Assembly (NCBI GenBank): GCA_001910725.1
Contig: MJGA01000007.1
Location: 310,001-374,000, forward strand
DNA length: 64,000 nucleotides
Direction: 5' to 3'
Source: Phanerodontia chrysosporium
Lineage: Eukaryota; Basidiomycota; Agaricomycetes; Polyporales; Phanerochaetaceae
Shown: piece by piece, positions 44,809 through 58,271 of the stretch
Numbering within the stretch: position 1 is the first letter of the stretch
Layout of the letters: each line of letters starts with the position of its first letter
Notes under the pieces: generated by a model
Told to the model about the DNA's origin: nothing
Database searches by the model: none
What the model saw: only the letters and a program-made list of their open reading frames with translations
Translations under genes and position numbers: made by a program

Positions 44809-47800
44809 ATGACGAGCTACGACCACTCAAAAGTAGCCCACTTCATCGGTACGCTCGCCCTTCGTGCCCTCAAGGCTCTCTTGCGGGGAAGGCTAAGGTC
44901 GCGTTTGTCTTACAGGTGGTAACTCGCTTGACAAGGCGCCAGCGGGCCCCGTCACAGACTTTGTAAAGAGCCATGGAGGACACACTGTGATCACGAAGGT
45001 GAGCATGCGGTTCTGTGTCCTCCCGCCTTCTCGCAACTTTCTGTACTGGTCGGGGTGCTGCTACTGCACGTGGTGGACGTGTGTGGGATCTCGCGCAGAC
45101 GAGCAAAGCACTGTTCCCGGTTGAACTGCAAGGTTCCTATCTTGAACGCCATAAACGGAACGGACTGCACGGTCTCTGTACCAACCGGCTTTCCTGCTCG
45201 TGTTATCCCACCCTTTCGCGTGCGCTTCGCGATCGTGGTCGTTGCCCGTGCGTTTCTTGCTAGGCTACAAAGGCCCTTCAGTGTTATTGGAGACATGCGC
45301 TCGGTTGCGTAACGAGCGAGCGCGTCCTGGACGCGTCGCTGGCATCCTAACTGGGACCCGAGTGCAGTCGTACTGCCTGGTCGCTATTGCGACTCAGGAT
45401 TTGTAGGTTTGATACCTTCATCCACAGCAGACTGGAATGCATACACCTCGTTCTATTTGGTTTTGTGGTAGTGGATCAGTCGGTTAACTCGATTCCTCAG
45501 GTTCTCATCGCAAACAATGGTATTGCTGCCGTGAAGGAGATTCGCTCTATCCGACAATGGAGTTACGAGACCTTCGGCACCGAGCGCGCTGTGGAGTTCA
45601 CCGTTATGGCGACTCCTGAAGATTTGAAAGTCAATGCGGAGTACATCCGTATGGCCGACCGCTATGTCGAGGTCCCCGGAGGCACCAACAACAACAACTA
45701 CGCCAACGTCGATCTGATCGTCGATGTCGCCGAACGCGCTGGAGTACATGCAGTCTGGGCTGGCTGGGGTCATGCGTCAGAGAATCCACGGCTTCCGGAG
45801 ACTCTCGCCGCGAACAAGATCGTCTTCATCGGGCCTCCGGGTAGCGCCATGCGTAGTCTCGGAGACAAGATTTCGAGTACCATCGTTGCGCAGAGTGCGG
45901 ATGTGCCGACCATGGCCTGGTCTGGTACGGGTATCTCGGATACCGTTCTCTCAGAAAACGGCTTCGTCACCGTTGCCGACGACGTCTACAAGAAGGCGTG
46001 TGTCACGACCGTGGAGGAGGGTCTCGAGCGTGCTCAGCAGATCGGGTGGCCAGTCATGATCAAGGCAAGTGAAGGTGGAGGCGGAAAGGGCATTCGCAAA
46101 GTCGAACGGCCTGAAGACTTCAAGAACGCCTTCAACGCTGTCGCTGGAGAGATCCCAGGTGAACTGCTTATATAGACACTATTTGGAAATGACTAACATC
46201 TTACACTGTAGGCTCCCCTATTTTTATCATGAAGCTTGCTGGCCAGGCCCGTCACCTTGAGGTTCAGCTGTTAGCTGATCAATATGGAAATGCCATCTCC
46301 CTCTTCGGCCGTGACTGTTCCGTCCAGCGTCGTCACCAGAAGATCATCGAGGAGGCGCCAGTCACTATCGCCAAAGAGGAGACCTTCTCGGAGATGGAAC
46401 GCGCTGCGGTTCGTCTCGCGAAGCTTGTAGGTTATGTCAGTGCTGGAACAGTAGAGTGTAAGTGCGAATCCGCTCTTCGGTGATACTGTTTGCTAACCAT
46501 GCTTGGACAGACCTGTACAGCCATGCCGAGGACGTCTTCTACTTCCTCGAGCTCAACCCTCGTCTCCAGGTCGAGCATCCTACCACGGAGATGGTCACAG
46601 GCGTGAACTTGCCCGCTGCGCAACTCCAGATCGCCATGGGTATTCCTCTGCACCGCATTCGTCACATTCGCCAGCTCTACGGTGTTGCCCCCAACGGCAC
46701 ATCTGAGATTGACTTCGACATGGTCAACCCTGACGCTAGCAAGATTCAGCGCAGGCCGCGCCCCAAGGGCCATGTTATCGCTGTCCGTATCACTGCGGAG
46801 AACCCCGATGCCGGCTTCAAGCCATCTTCGGGTGCTTTGCAAGAGCTCAACTTCCGTTCGAGCACGAACGTCTGGGGATACTTCTCTGTGAACAGCGCTG
46901 GTGGTCTGCACGAGTTCGCTGATTCGCAGTTCGGCCACATCTTCGCGTACGGCGAGGACCGTAACGAGAGTCGCAAGAATATGGTCGTCGCCCTCAAGGA
47001 GCTCAGCATTCGTGGTGACTTCCGCACCACGGTCGAGTACCTCATCCGCCTTTTGGAGCTGCAGGCTTTCCAGGAGAACACCATCACCACCGGCTGGCTC
47101 GACTCCCTGATCAGCGACCGACTCACTGCCGAGCGGCCCGAGTCGACTCTCGCCGTCGTTTGCGGCGCTGTCACCAAGGCTCACCTAGCATCGCAAGCAA
47201 GCTGGGACGAGTACAAGCGCATCCTCGACAAGGGTCAAGTCCCCTCTAAGGACGTGCTGAAGACCGTGTTCGGCATCGACTTCATCTACGACAACACCCG
47301 CTACTCCTTTACTGCATCCCGTTCGTCGCTCACGACCTGGACGTTGTACTTGAACGGTGGTCGCACCCTTGTTGGCGCTCGTCCTCTTGCCGATGGCGGT
47401 CTCCTGGTGCTGCTCGATGGCAAGAGTCACTCTGTGTACTGGAGGGAAGAAGTCGGTGCTCTCCGTCTCATGATCGACCAGAAGACTTGCTTGATCGAAC
47501 AGGAGAACGACCCCACTCAGCTCCGCAGCCCCAGTCCCGGTAAGCTTGTCCGCTTCCTCGTGGACAGCGGCGACCACATCAAGGCTGGCGAGGCTTACGC
47601 TGAGATCGAGGTACGTGCTTGTGACTTTGTTCACATCTAGCTGAACTGAGTGTCTCCTTTAGGTCATGAAGATGTACATGCCCCTCACCGCCTCTGAGGA
47701 CGGTATTGTCCAGTTCGTCAAGCAGCCCGGCGTCAGTCTTGAGCCTGGCGACATCCTTGGTATCCTCACCCTGGACGACCCTGCCCGCGTCAAACACGCG

Positions 47801-50800
47801 AAGCCCTTCGAGGGTCTCCTCCCGCCTATGGGCAACCCTGCCGTCATCGGCAACAAGCCGCACCAGCGCCTTGCGTACTGTCTCAGCATTCTCAACGACA
47901 TCCTCGACGGTTTTGACAACCAGGCTATCATGGCTCAGACGCTGAAGGACCTCATCGACGTCCTCAGCGACCCGGAGCTGCCGTTCTCTCAGACGAGCTC
48001 CATTCTGTCCACGCTCTCTGGTCGTATGCCCCAGAAGCTCGAGGACAGCGTTCGTGCTGCCATCGAAACCGCCAGGTCTAAGGGCGAGGGCGCAGAGTTC
48101 CCTGCTGTCCGTATCAAGAAGATCCTTGAGCACTTCATGCAGGACAACGTGCGCCCGCAAGACCGTGCGTTGTTCCGTACGCAGCTTGCCACGCTCTTCG
48201 ATGTCGTTGAGCGCTTCCAGGGCGGCCTCAAGGCACACGAGGTAGAGACCCTCGCAGGCCTGCTCGCGAAGTACGAGGAGACGGAGAAGTTATTCGGTGG
48301 AAGCATCGAGGCCCGCGTCCTCCAGCTCCGTGAGCAGTACAAGGACAACCTCGACAAGGTTGCCGGACTGGTCCTCAGCCATATCATGGCCTCGAGAAAG
48401 GGCAAGCTCGTCATGGCGATCCTCGAGCACGTCAAGAATAGCGGCTTGACCGTGTCGAACCCTGACAGCAAGCTTTACCAGGCGCTTCAAGGTCTCGCAA
48501 GTCTCGAGAATAGGTTAGACTTCAGGTCATTTTAGTGGAATACACGTACTGACTGTGTGCTAGGTCGTCGACCCAGGTCGCCCTCAAAGCCCGGAGGTCC
48601 TGATTGCCTGCCAAATGCCGTCTTACGATGAGCGCAAGACGCAAATGGAGAGCATTCTCAAGTCTTCCGTCACAAGTAGCTACTACGGAGAGCAGGGCGT
48701 TGATGCTAGGCAAGTGTCTCCGGTGCTTGTTAAAACGGACTACGAGTAAATTACACTTCACAGGACCCCATCGGTTGAGATCCTCCGCGAGTTGATCGAT
48801 TCGAGATACACTGTGTACGATGTCCTGCCTTCGTTCTTCAACCATCCCGATTCATGGGTCTCGCTCGGTAAGCGGAATTTCGTGTTCATTGCTGGTCTTT
48901 TGGCTGATTGTCGTACAGCGGCTCTCGAGGTTTACGTCCGTCGTGCGTACCGTGCATACAGCCTGCTCTCTATAGATTACGAGGAAGGAGATGGCGATGA
49001 GGTTGAGGCCCCGTGTGCTGTAACTTGGCGCTTCAACCTTGGTCAGTCGCGCTCTCCTCCGTCTACTCCCATCATCGGCAAAGGGTAAATGACTTGTCTC
49101 ACTGCTGGAAATGACACATACTGATGGCGACCACAGAGAGCCCCCGCGCAGGCAAGCATCAGTCAGCGACTTGAGCTACATCATCAACAGCCACCAGAAG
49201 CAGCCTCTTCGGACTGGTGCGATCGCATCGTTCCCGGACTTGGACAGCTTGACCCGTGGCTTCAACCGCGTCGCTGAGATGCTGCCGGCATTCGACGCCG
49301 CCGAGTACCGCCAGCGCTACGGCGATAACCAACCTCCCAATGTGCTCAACTATGCCCTGCGCGTCTTCGACCCGAAGGACGACATGAGCGAGGAGGCCTG
49401 GTACCAGAAGATCGTCGCCCTCGTCAACAACAAGAAGGATGTCCTCACGCAGCGCGGTGTGCGTCGTGTCTCGATCCTCATTTGCCGCCCCGGCCAGTAC
49501 CCGCTCTACTTCACCCTGCGTGAGATGGACGGCAACTGGGGAGAAGAGCAGGCCATCCGCCACATTGAGCCAGCCCTCGCCTTCCAGCTCGAGCTCAGCC
49601 GCCTGTCGAACTACAACCTCACCCCTGTCTTCACTCAGAGCAAGCAGCTACACATCTACCACGCTGTTGCCCGCGAGAACCAACTCGACAGTCGGTTCTT
49701 CATCCGCGCTCTGGTGCGCCCCGGACGAATCCGCGGCAACATCAACATGGCGCAGTACCTCATCTCCGAGACCGATCGCCTTGTCAACAACATCCTCGAC
49801 GCTCTAGAGCTGGTCAGCGCGAAGCAGCGTAACGCAGACACGAATCACATCTTCATCAACTTCATTTACAACCTATCCGTCACGTACGAGGATGTGCTTG
49901 AGGCCATTTCCGGCTTCATCGAGCGACACGGCAAGAGGCTGTGGCGTCTGCACGTTACCGGCTCGGAGATCCGCATCGTCCTCGAGGATAGCGAGGGCAA
50001 TGTGACCCCCATTCGTTGCATCATTGAGAATGTGTCTGGCTTCATCGTCAACTTCCACGGGTACCAGGAGATCACAACCGACAAGGGCACGACCATTCTC
50101 AAGTCCATCGGAGAGAAGGGACCGCTTCATCTTCAGCCGGTACACCACGCGTATCCCACCAAGGAGTCGCTGCAGCCGAAGCGTTACCAGGCGCACCTCA
50201 TCGGCACGACCTACGTCTACGACTTCCCCGAGTTGTTCTCGAAGGCTCTCAGCAACGTCTGGCAGAAGGCGAAGCGCCTCAATCCCTCGCTGTCGCTGCC
50301 AAAGAAGGTCCTCGAGTCGCGTGAGCTCATCATGGATGAGCACGACCAACTGCAGGAGGTCGACCGTGCTCCTGGCAACAACACCTGCGGTATGGTCGGA
50401 TGGGTGTTCACCCTCCGGACTCCAGAGTGCCCACATGGCCGTCGGGCGGTCGTTATTGCCAACGACATCACCTACAAGATCGGCTCTTTCGGTCCTGCGG
50501 AAGACCACTTCTTCTACCTCGCCTCCGAGTATGCCCGCCAGCATGGTCTTCCTCGCATCTATCTCTCAGCCAACTCGGGTGCTCGCATTGGTCTGGCCGA
50601 AGAGGTTCTGAATCTGTTCTCATGCGCCTGGAACGACCCGACCCACCCCGAGAAGGGCGTCGACTATATCTACCTTACCCACGACAACTTCCTCAAGTTG
50701 CAGGAGAAGGCCCCCACATCTGTGCGCACAGTTGAGATCGAGGTTGATGGAGAGCGCCGCCATAAGATCACCGACATCATCGGTACGCAAGACGGCCTCG

Positions 50801-52463
50801 GTGTCGAGTGTCTCAAGGGCTCTGGTCTAATTGCTGGCGAGACTTCGCGCGCGTACGATGACATCTTCACAATTACCCTCGTCACCGCCCGTTCTGTCGG
50901 TATCGGCGCGTACCTCGTCCGCCTCGGTCAGCGTGCGGTTCAGGTTGAGGGACAGCCCATCATCCTCACTGGCGCTGGTGCCCTTAATAAGGTTCTCGGC
51001 CGCGAGGTCTACACGTCGAACCTCCAGCTCGGTGGTACCCAGATCATGTACAAGAACGGTGTCTCTCACCTCACTGCCAGCAGCGACCTCGAGGGCGCGA
51101 CACACATCCTCCAGTGGTTGTCATACGTTCCAGAAGTCAAGGGCAGCCCTCTGCCCGTCCTGCCTACGGCCGACTCTTGGGACCGTGACATCGGCTATGT
51201 GCCGCCGAAGGGCCCTTACGACCCGCGCTGGTTCATCGAGGGCAAGACCGATGAGGCTACTTCGGAGTACCTCTCCGGCTTCTTCGACAAGGGCACCTTC
51301 CAAGAGACCCTCAGTGGTTGGGCGCAGACGGTGGTCGTTGGCCGTGCTCGCCTTGGTGGCATTCCTATGGGTGTCATCTCCGTCGAGACCCGCACCATCG
51401 AGCGTGTTGTGCCTGCCGACCCGGCCAACCCAACGTCGTTCGAGCAGCGTATCATGGAGGCTGGTCAAGTTTGGTACCCCAACTCCGCATACAAGACGGC
51501 GCAGGCCATCTTCGACTTCAACCGCGAAGGCCTTCCGTTGATCATCTTCGCGAACTGGCGTGGCTTCTCTGGAGGTCAGCAAGACATGTACGACGAGATC
51601 CTCAAGCAGGGTTCGAAGATCGTCGATGGCCTCTCCAGCTATAAGCAGCCAGTGTTCGTGTACATCGTGCCGAACGGTGAACTCCGTGGTGGAGCCTGGG
51701 TCGTCCTCGACCCCTCGATCAACCCCTCTCAGATGGAGATGTATGCCGACGTCGACGCGCGTGCCGGTGTACTCGAGCCCGAGGGTGTTGTTGAGATCAA
51801 GATGCGTCGTGACAAGATTCTGCGCCTTATGGAGCGCCTCGACCCTACCTACGCTGCTCTCAAGGAGGCCAGCATCGATCCTTCGTCTTCTCCGGAGGAG
51901 CGCGCCAAGGCCACCGAAGAGCTCGACAAGCGTGAGGAGCTCCTGCAGCCGACGTACAAGCAGATCGCCCTCTTGTACGCTGATCTTCACGAGTAAGTAA
52001 TGACTAAAGCTCTTTTGGTTCGTTGTGCTAATATGATTTTAGCCGAACCGGACGCATGGAGGCCAAGGGTTGCGCCAAGCCTATGGAGTGGAAGGATGCT
52101 CGTCGTCGCTTCTACTGGGCTGTTCGCTCGAAGGTGGCTTGGTCGTCAGCGATGAGCCAGCTTGCGGAAGCCAGCCCCGACTCGACTATCGAGTACCGTA
52201 CGCGCTTGTTGCAGTCGCTGGCCGACATTGACGACTCCACCGACCGTCGCGAGGCCGCCGAAAAGCTCGAGTCGCTCGACTTGAGCGCCACTACTGCGCA
52301 GCTGAAGGCCGATTACCTCATGCGCCGCATGCTTACCTTGGCTCACGAGGATCGCAAGGCGACGATTGACGGCCTCATTCGTCTCGTCGACAACCTCGCT
52401 GACGACGAGAAGGCGTCTCTCATCAGCGCTCTGCAGAACTCTACGCGCTCACCAGGTGTGTAG
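44809..52463 (+). CDS. ACC1: Acetyl-CoA carboxylase
   Basis: This cytosolic multidomain enzyme makes malonyl-CoA, the committed step of fatty acid synthesis. About 2,230 residues are spread over roughly ten exons. The biotin carboxylase domain has [30 protein letters not shown], the ATP loop [14 protein letters not shown] and [16 protein letters not shown]. The biotin-carrier motif EVMKMYMPL lies at about 47610-47690, split by an intron just before VMKM. A long central region follows, then the carboxyltransferase halves with [71 protein letters not shown] and [12 protein letters not shown]. The frame is intact throughout. Intron 48710-48763 is GC-AG. The second intron (44999-45500) is unusually long. 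Confidence 0.98.
44999..45500 (+). other. Unusually long (502 bp) second intron of ACC1
   Basis: Donor gtgagc at 44999 and acceptor cctcag at 45500 join VITK to [11 protein letters not shown]. Neighbouring introns are about 50-60 bp. Open frames inside, including 101 codons on the minus strand at 44991-45296, look fortuitous. Regulatory sequence or an alternative first exon is possible but not shown. Confidence 0.75.
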
Positions 52464-53965
52464 GACAGCTTCCCGTGCAGGACGAAGTATTGACTGCTTG
52501 ATAAAGGCCCGCCGTCGTACAACACTGCTTCATGAATCGCTATTCTCTTGTCGCTTGCTGTCGTGTTCCGGATATCGTTCGTATTAATGCCTGTATAATC
52601 ATCTTGTAGTGCTGTTTCCTGATTTTCCGCTTGTTCGCATCGGCTCTCAATGCCCAATGCGTACTTCTAGACTGTTGTAGATGCTATGCAATGCTATTCG
52701 CCTCTTTCGCTGGCTTGATGTTCGCTTGACATGATATATTACGGTAACAGGAACGTCGTACATGCACTATAGCCACCTGACAAATTGCACGAGGATAAGG
52801 ATACTTGCAGTTAGTGCAGTGCCTCATGAGTAACCAAGCTAGCTGGATATCTATGCTATGTGTGTATGATGGGGAAACGCGCTTTGTCTTCGCAGATTGC
52901 CTGACAGTAACGATCGGTTCACAGAAGCGCTGCTGCAACAACAAGACACGCGCGGTATGCATGCAGCTATCACACAGTAGATGTGCGTTGGTTGGCGATG
53001 GACGCCACGATTACATGGCAATGTTTTTCTGTGAACAAGTGTGATTGACGGGAGCTTAACTGACCACAGCTTCCGAACATGGAGCGACATGCATCTGCTT
53101 CACCACAGCCTCGTACGCTACGGCTATCGCGGTTTTCTTGAGTCGCCCTGGTGGTCGTCGGAGCAATTTGCTGACGCTACGACTAGCGTCTGCAGCCACG
53201 GCTTCGTGTCATTCGGAGACGATCCCGGAAGGAACACGATGTGGCGGACGCCTCTCCCTCCGCCGGCTGTACGGAACCGTATGGCCAAAGCCCGCGAAGT
53301 CTTCTTTCGTTGGAGACGAACCTGATTGTTGTGGCTAGCACTGAGCTTGAATCCTGGAGACGCATAATTCACCATGGCAGCATCGGCTCATGCGTTTGCG
53401 CGGCCCGACGCTGCTGCGTCGTCGCTGTGCCTGAATTCCGCACGGCGGTGGCGGAGCCCGACCGCAATGTCCTCCCTAAATGAGCAGAAAAACACAATAA
53501 ACACCAGAAAATAGCGTCCACAGGACAGACGTGGGGTGCTATTTTTCCTCGATCACTCTAGCATCGCCGCGACGGGGAGGGAGAGGCCCAGATTTCTCGT
53601 CGTATGTAAATCAAAGCAAGGCGCTTGCAAATGGTTTCTGATGGGGAATGCCATTTTCGGTAACTTCCATTTCGAGCAAGGCTAGACACACCACGTCTTT
53701 CAGCGAGCTACATCTTCTGGGTGCTGCAGGCCCCATTTCTTCTTACTTTTTGCCCTGTGAGGGCATCTGAGCTATACCGACGAAAGCCGAGACGATACCC
53801 TTGTTACTCTTATAATCGGTAATGGCAATTGGTCGAATTTGGAAGTCCTGAAACTGACGGCTTGAGCCAGATCCTGGTTTTCTATTCTCCAGGTCGCGAC
53901 CGCACATTCCCCCGCTCTTTTTTGCTAACGACCCGCCCCTTACCTAACCGACAACACGGACTTGG
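52464..53965. other. 1.5-kb intergenic region without a recognised gene
   Basis: The first few hundred bases should be the ACC1 3' UTR. Several 60-100 codon frames follow on both strands (for example 53041-53325 plus), without domains or linked exons. The last 100-200 bases are CT-rich and probably the promoter of the scaffold-like gene. Confidence 0.4.
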
Positions 53966-56900
53966 ATGAGGGCTTCCACCCGGACACCCAACAGTCACTT
54001 TCAGTCTGCCGTCAACGTCCAGGAAGAACATCGCTCCCACCACCTCCATCATCAACATTCGACTCCAGCTGAGCCACCACCACCAAAACACTCCTCGTTC
54101 TCGGCCACATTTCGCTCCGTCTTTCACCGTCATCCCTCGCGTGCGCCCTCCGGGAACTCTCTACACTCGTCCTACACCGCTGCCTCCTCGGCGAGGCATC
54201 AACCCGAGCCATCACAAGCACACGAGTACAGACCGCTGCATCCTTACGCAGCCATGGTCGCTGCACCCCTACCGGTTGTTTCAAGTCATGACGCGACAGA
54301 GAATGAAGACGACTGCCCCGTTTGTCTGGAGCCCTTGAGCTTCAGCTTTAGGTTACCGGGAGAGAAACCGCATATTGTTCCAGAGTGTGGACATGCACTG
54401 CATGAGGTGAGTTCTCGTCTCTCCTAAGCTCATTCACCATTGCCTCCTCCTATCATCCCTCTCTGCTCTCGGACGCGTCGCGCACAAAGCTCGCTGTCCA
54501 CTAAGTCCGCCACGACGAAGCGCTGCTCTAGCACGTGGTGCCCTCGCCGTGAGACATATCACTGGTCGTGACCCATCCGCCCGACCGTTCTCCGACTACT
54601 CAAGGTCAACGACGTGTTAGAGGCTCGCCTGCGAGAGCTCTAGCTTTCCACACGGAGCCTATGTGTTGCCGTCCGTCGTTGATCTGGTCCACGACCTCCC
54701 CACCCCAACCGTCCGAACGGACAGACGTCGGCCCGTTCCGAGCAATGCTCTGCTTGAGGCCATGCGTCCCGCGGAACATTACCTTGACATTACCATCGGT
54801 GGGCGTGGGGAGTTCTCGGCCGCGGCACCCTCCGTTATTCGGTCGCTTCAACTCGCCCGTTCGGCTTTATCCCCGCTTCATCTCCCTTCGCGGTCATTTG
54901 CGTGTTTGAATACTGATTGGAATTTTCATTCTAGGCCTGCTTTACTGCTGTCTATGGCCCGCCACCTACCAGTCGCGGAGCTGGCCAAGTTTTACGAAAA
55001 TCTAACCTTGGCGTGTGTGGAGTATGCAGAAGACCAATGAAAGTTGGGGATGGCGACGGAGGAAAATCGAACAGTATGTATGCAGCATATTGCTTCTTGA
55101 CGTATACTTAATCTTTTCTAGAACTGGCTGCGCTCACTGGGATGGGCGCCGCAAACGATGCGCTGTTCCCCGGCCGAGACACTCCCTCTTCCATGCGTCA
55201 GAATCGCGCAGCGCCAGCACCTGCGAAGCCGTTCAACCCGAACGAAGATGACCCCATCGAACATCTGGCAGGATCCATTCGGTCTGGCGGTTCGCAGGAT
55301 CAGAGCCAGTATGTCGTGGCACCCTCGATCCAGGTTCGGTCAGAATTCTCGACACTCACCCGGACGAGCGACGCCAATCAGCCATTGACTTGCATTGTGG
55401 TCATTGAGCTTCCAGGCAAGCGACCACCGGTCATGTTCCTGGAGCAGTGATGCCGTCTACGAATTCCTTCATGCCACGACGGGACACCCAACCTTTGCCT
55501 GGTCACTCTACTCCCACTGGTATCATGAGCCCCACTGGCGTCATGAGTCCCACAGGCGTTATGAGCCCGACAGGGTTTATGAGTCCACCTCGGCACATGA
55601 GCCCCGCCCTCGAGCATGGTTTCGGAAGACCGCGCGTAAACTCAGAGATACACTCGCCATCAGGATCCCAATCCCACAGTCGTGTGAATCAACTATCTGC
55701 TGCCATGAAAGCTCGCCATACCAGTTATCGCCCACGAATTCCCATGACGCCCTCGTAAATGGATCACCATCGCCTTCCGCGCCCCAAATACAGCAGGATG
55801 ACGAAGAAGCTTCACCTTTCAATGCCATTACCGAGGATCTACGGAACCGGATAATCGACTGGAAAGGACATCCCCTACAGGGCTTGGGTCCACTGCAGAT
55901 GTACGACTTACTTGCGGTGCGGCGAGACACGATTGTGCGGGAGTTCTTCGTCTACCTGTTCCGAGAGGCGATCATCTGCGTGGTGGAGGAGAAGAAGCGC
56001 AGTCTAGGACGGCTGCTTTCCTCCGACCCCTCGGCAGCGGGATGGGCTCTGCAGCTAGCGGGAACAAGGGCGTGCTACGCCTGAAGGGCCGGATATATAT
56101 CAAGCACATCAAGCACGTCACCGACACGAGCGTGAACGGGGAGCTAAGCCTGACGATCGACATGGAAGACGAGCGGCTGGATTCGTTCATCTTGATATTC
56201 AAAGATCGTTCGTCACTCGAGACATGGAGAAGCCACATTCAGGCATTGGTTGCGCTGTACCAGCAGCAAGGGTCGCATGTCTCACAGCAACCCCAGCAGC
56301 AACCTGGACGGGCACCCGACCTGGAGGAGTTCGGCGGTAGCTCCAAAGCGATGCGCATGTTGAGCGGAAGCACGGGTACGACAATCACCACGGTCAGTAC
56401 TGCCGACAGCGTTCTGCAGAGCTCTTCCCGCTCGACAGTGTCGTCTAATACCTCGCTTGGGTCCATGTCCATGCGGATGGACCTGCAGACGCAGCACCAG
56501 AAACTGTCGACTCTTGACGAGGACGACGAGTTCAGCCGGTACGGCTCGCCTGCCCCGCTCGTGGCACCCCACTTGTCCTCTGGCCCGTCCAACTCTCTGC
56601 AGCCACTACAGCACCCCGGCATGGACCTCATCCTTGTAATCTCCATACCCCCGCCGAATGCGACGCCGAGCACGGCGGCGCTGAAGCTGCGCGTGATTCG
56701 CACATCGCTGGACTTCATTCTGGCGTCACTGTCGACAAAGGATCGGCTCAGTCTCGTCACGTTTGAGGTCGGCGTTGGCGGGCGGGTTCGGAAGACGCCG
56801 TTCTTGGGTGTTGGCAAGGCGCAGAGCCGGGCGAGGCTGAACAAGTTCGTAGAGGAGATCGGGCGAAGAGATGAAGGTTTCGACGACGAGTTCCTTGTTC

Positions 56901-58271
56901 GGACAAACCAGGAAGATAAGACGGACGTGGTCACAGCGGTCAATCATGGTGAGTATTACCTACTACGAATTTCGATGCATGCTCATCAATTCCTCGTAGG
57001 CCTCGACGTGGTGCTTCAACGCAAACAGCGAAACCCTATCTCTGGCATGATCCTTGTGAGCGACACGGCCGAGACGACACGGAGGGCGCAAATGGACCTT
57101 GTCCTAGCGCGTGCGGAAGCGGCGAACGTGCCTATACACTCATTTGGCTACGGACGCTCACATGACCCGGCGTCGCTGTGGCTGATGTCGAATCACACGA
57201 GCGGGACATACACATTCGTCAAAGACTGGTATGACCTGCGGGACTGCTTGGCCGGCTGCATCGGAGGCATGATGTCAATCGGACTCTTGAACATGAAGAT
57301 GCACATCAAGATCGTCGACGGCCAGCGATTCAAGATTCGCAAGATCTCCGGTGGGCCATCTGCGATCCTGTCGTCGGACGGACGCGATGTCGACGTCGAC
57401 GTCGGCGAAGTCCGGTACGGCGAGCGCAAGGAGATGCTGGTGGAGCTAGAGTTGGACAACAAGGACGCGATGCGTGGACCCGGCGGTGCCATGAACGGTG
57501 CGCAGCGTGCGCTGAGTGCGACAGAACAGTTCCACCAGAGCATGGGCCTCGATGCACTTTCGATATCGGACTCGCCAGACCTCGCTGACGGCATGATGGA
57601 CGGTATGATCGACGAGGTGCCGGTGCTCGAGGTCGACGGGTCGTTCTTCGATCCCGCCGCAGGGAAGAACGTGTCACGGTTGGCACACCCAGTGCTGTTG
57701 ACCGTGACGCTCCTGCCGGCATCGTCATCAAACAGCAACCCGCGACCTTCCAACAACCCATCGGACCCGGTCATCGTGCGGCGGCGCATGGAGCTGCTGG
57801 CGTCCGACATGATCACGCGGGCACTTGTGTTGGTGTCGCGCAAGAACTACGCGCAAGCCCAGAAACTGCTCGGCGAGACGCGGCGCATTCTGCACACGGT
57901 GCTGCAGAGCATGATGCAGACGCTTCCGTCAGCGCCAGGCGCAGGTCAGAGCACGGGTCGGAACCGGAAGGAACTCCTCACGATGGCAGCCGTCCGGGCT
58001 ATGCAGTCAATCCTGCAGGACATGCAGATCCTGTCCGAGGCGTTGGAGGACAACGTAGACCTGTTCGCACACGACCAGCGCAACTTTGGTGCCCAGCAGG
58101 TGCGTAAACCTGTGCATGAATACAATGCGATTGCTGACGGATGTATAGGCTATGGTCCTACGCGACCAGAAGAGCTGGAGCGGACGAAGCGCAATCGAGC
58201 GGCTGTTCTGGACGATCGACAATTCTATCGAGCTCGTCACACGCAGTCAAGACTGGGTCGCACGCGAGTAA
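53966..58271 (+). CDS. RING-H2/PH/VWA protein, probable Ste5/Far1-type mating MAPK scaffold
   Basis: Domains in order: a low-complexity His/Ser/Pro-rich N-terminus; a RING-H2 finger (CPVC, ECGHALHEACF, GVCGVC; C-x-H-x2-H-x2-C core) whose two halves are joined over a 528-bp intron; tandem MSPTG repeats (55520-55610); a PH-like domain (about 56060-56260, KGVLRLKGRIYIKHIKHV to SLETWRSHIQALVALY); a VWA-like domain (about 56620-57290, MDLILVISIPP to MILVSDTAETTRRAQ and IHSFGYGRSHDPASL); and a helical C-terminus. RING, PH and VWA together are known from fungal Ste5/Far1 relatives that bind G-beta-gamma and pheromone MAPK kinases. The Asp of the VWA metal site is absent. Three frame changes (near 55425, 55758 and 56040) each need one extra base. 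Confidence 0.78.
54407..54934 (+). other. 528-bp intron inside the RING-H2 finger
   Basis: The donor GAG|gtgagt and acceptor ttctag|GCC join CGHALHE to ACFTAVYG in phase 0 and complete the zinc ligands. It is about ten times longer than most introns in the window. No internal domain was recognised. Confidence 0.75.

Noticed and set aside
44991..45296. Minus-strand gene within ACC1 intron 2
   Set aside because: 101 codons without domain or splice context. The intron boundary consensus and the ACC1 frame explain the region.
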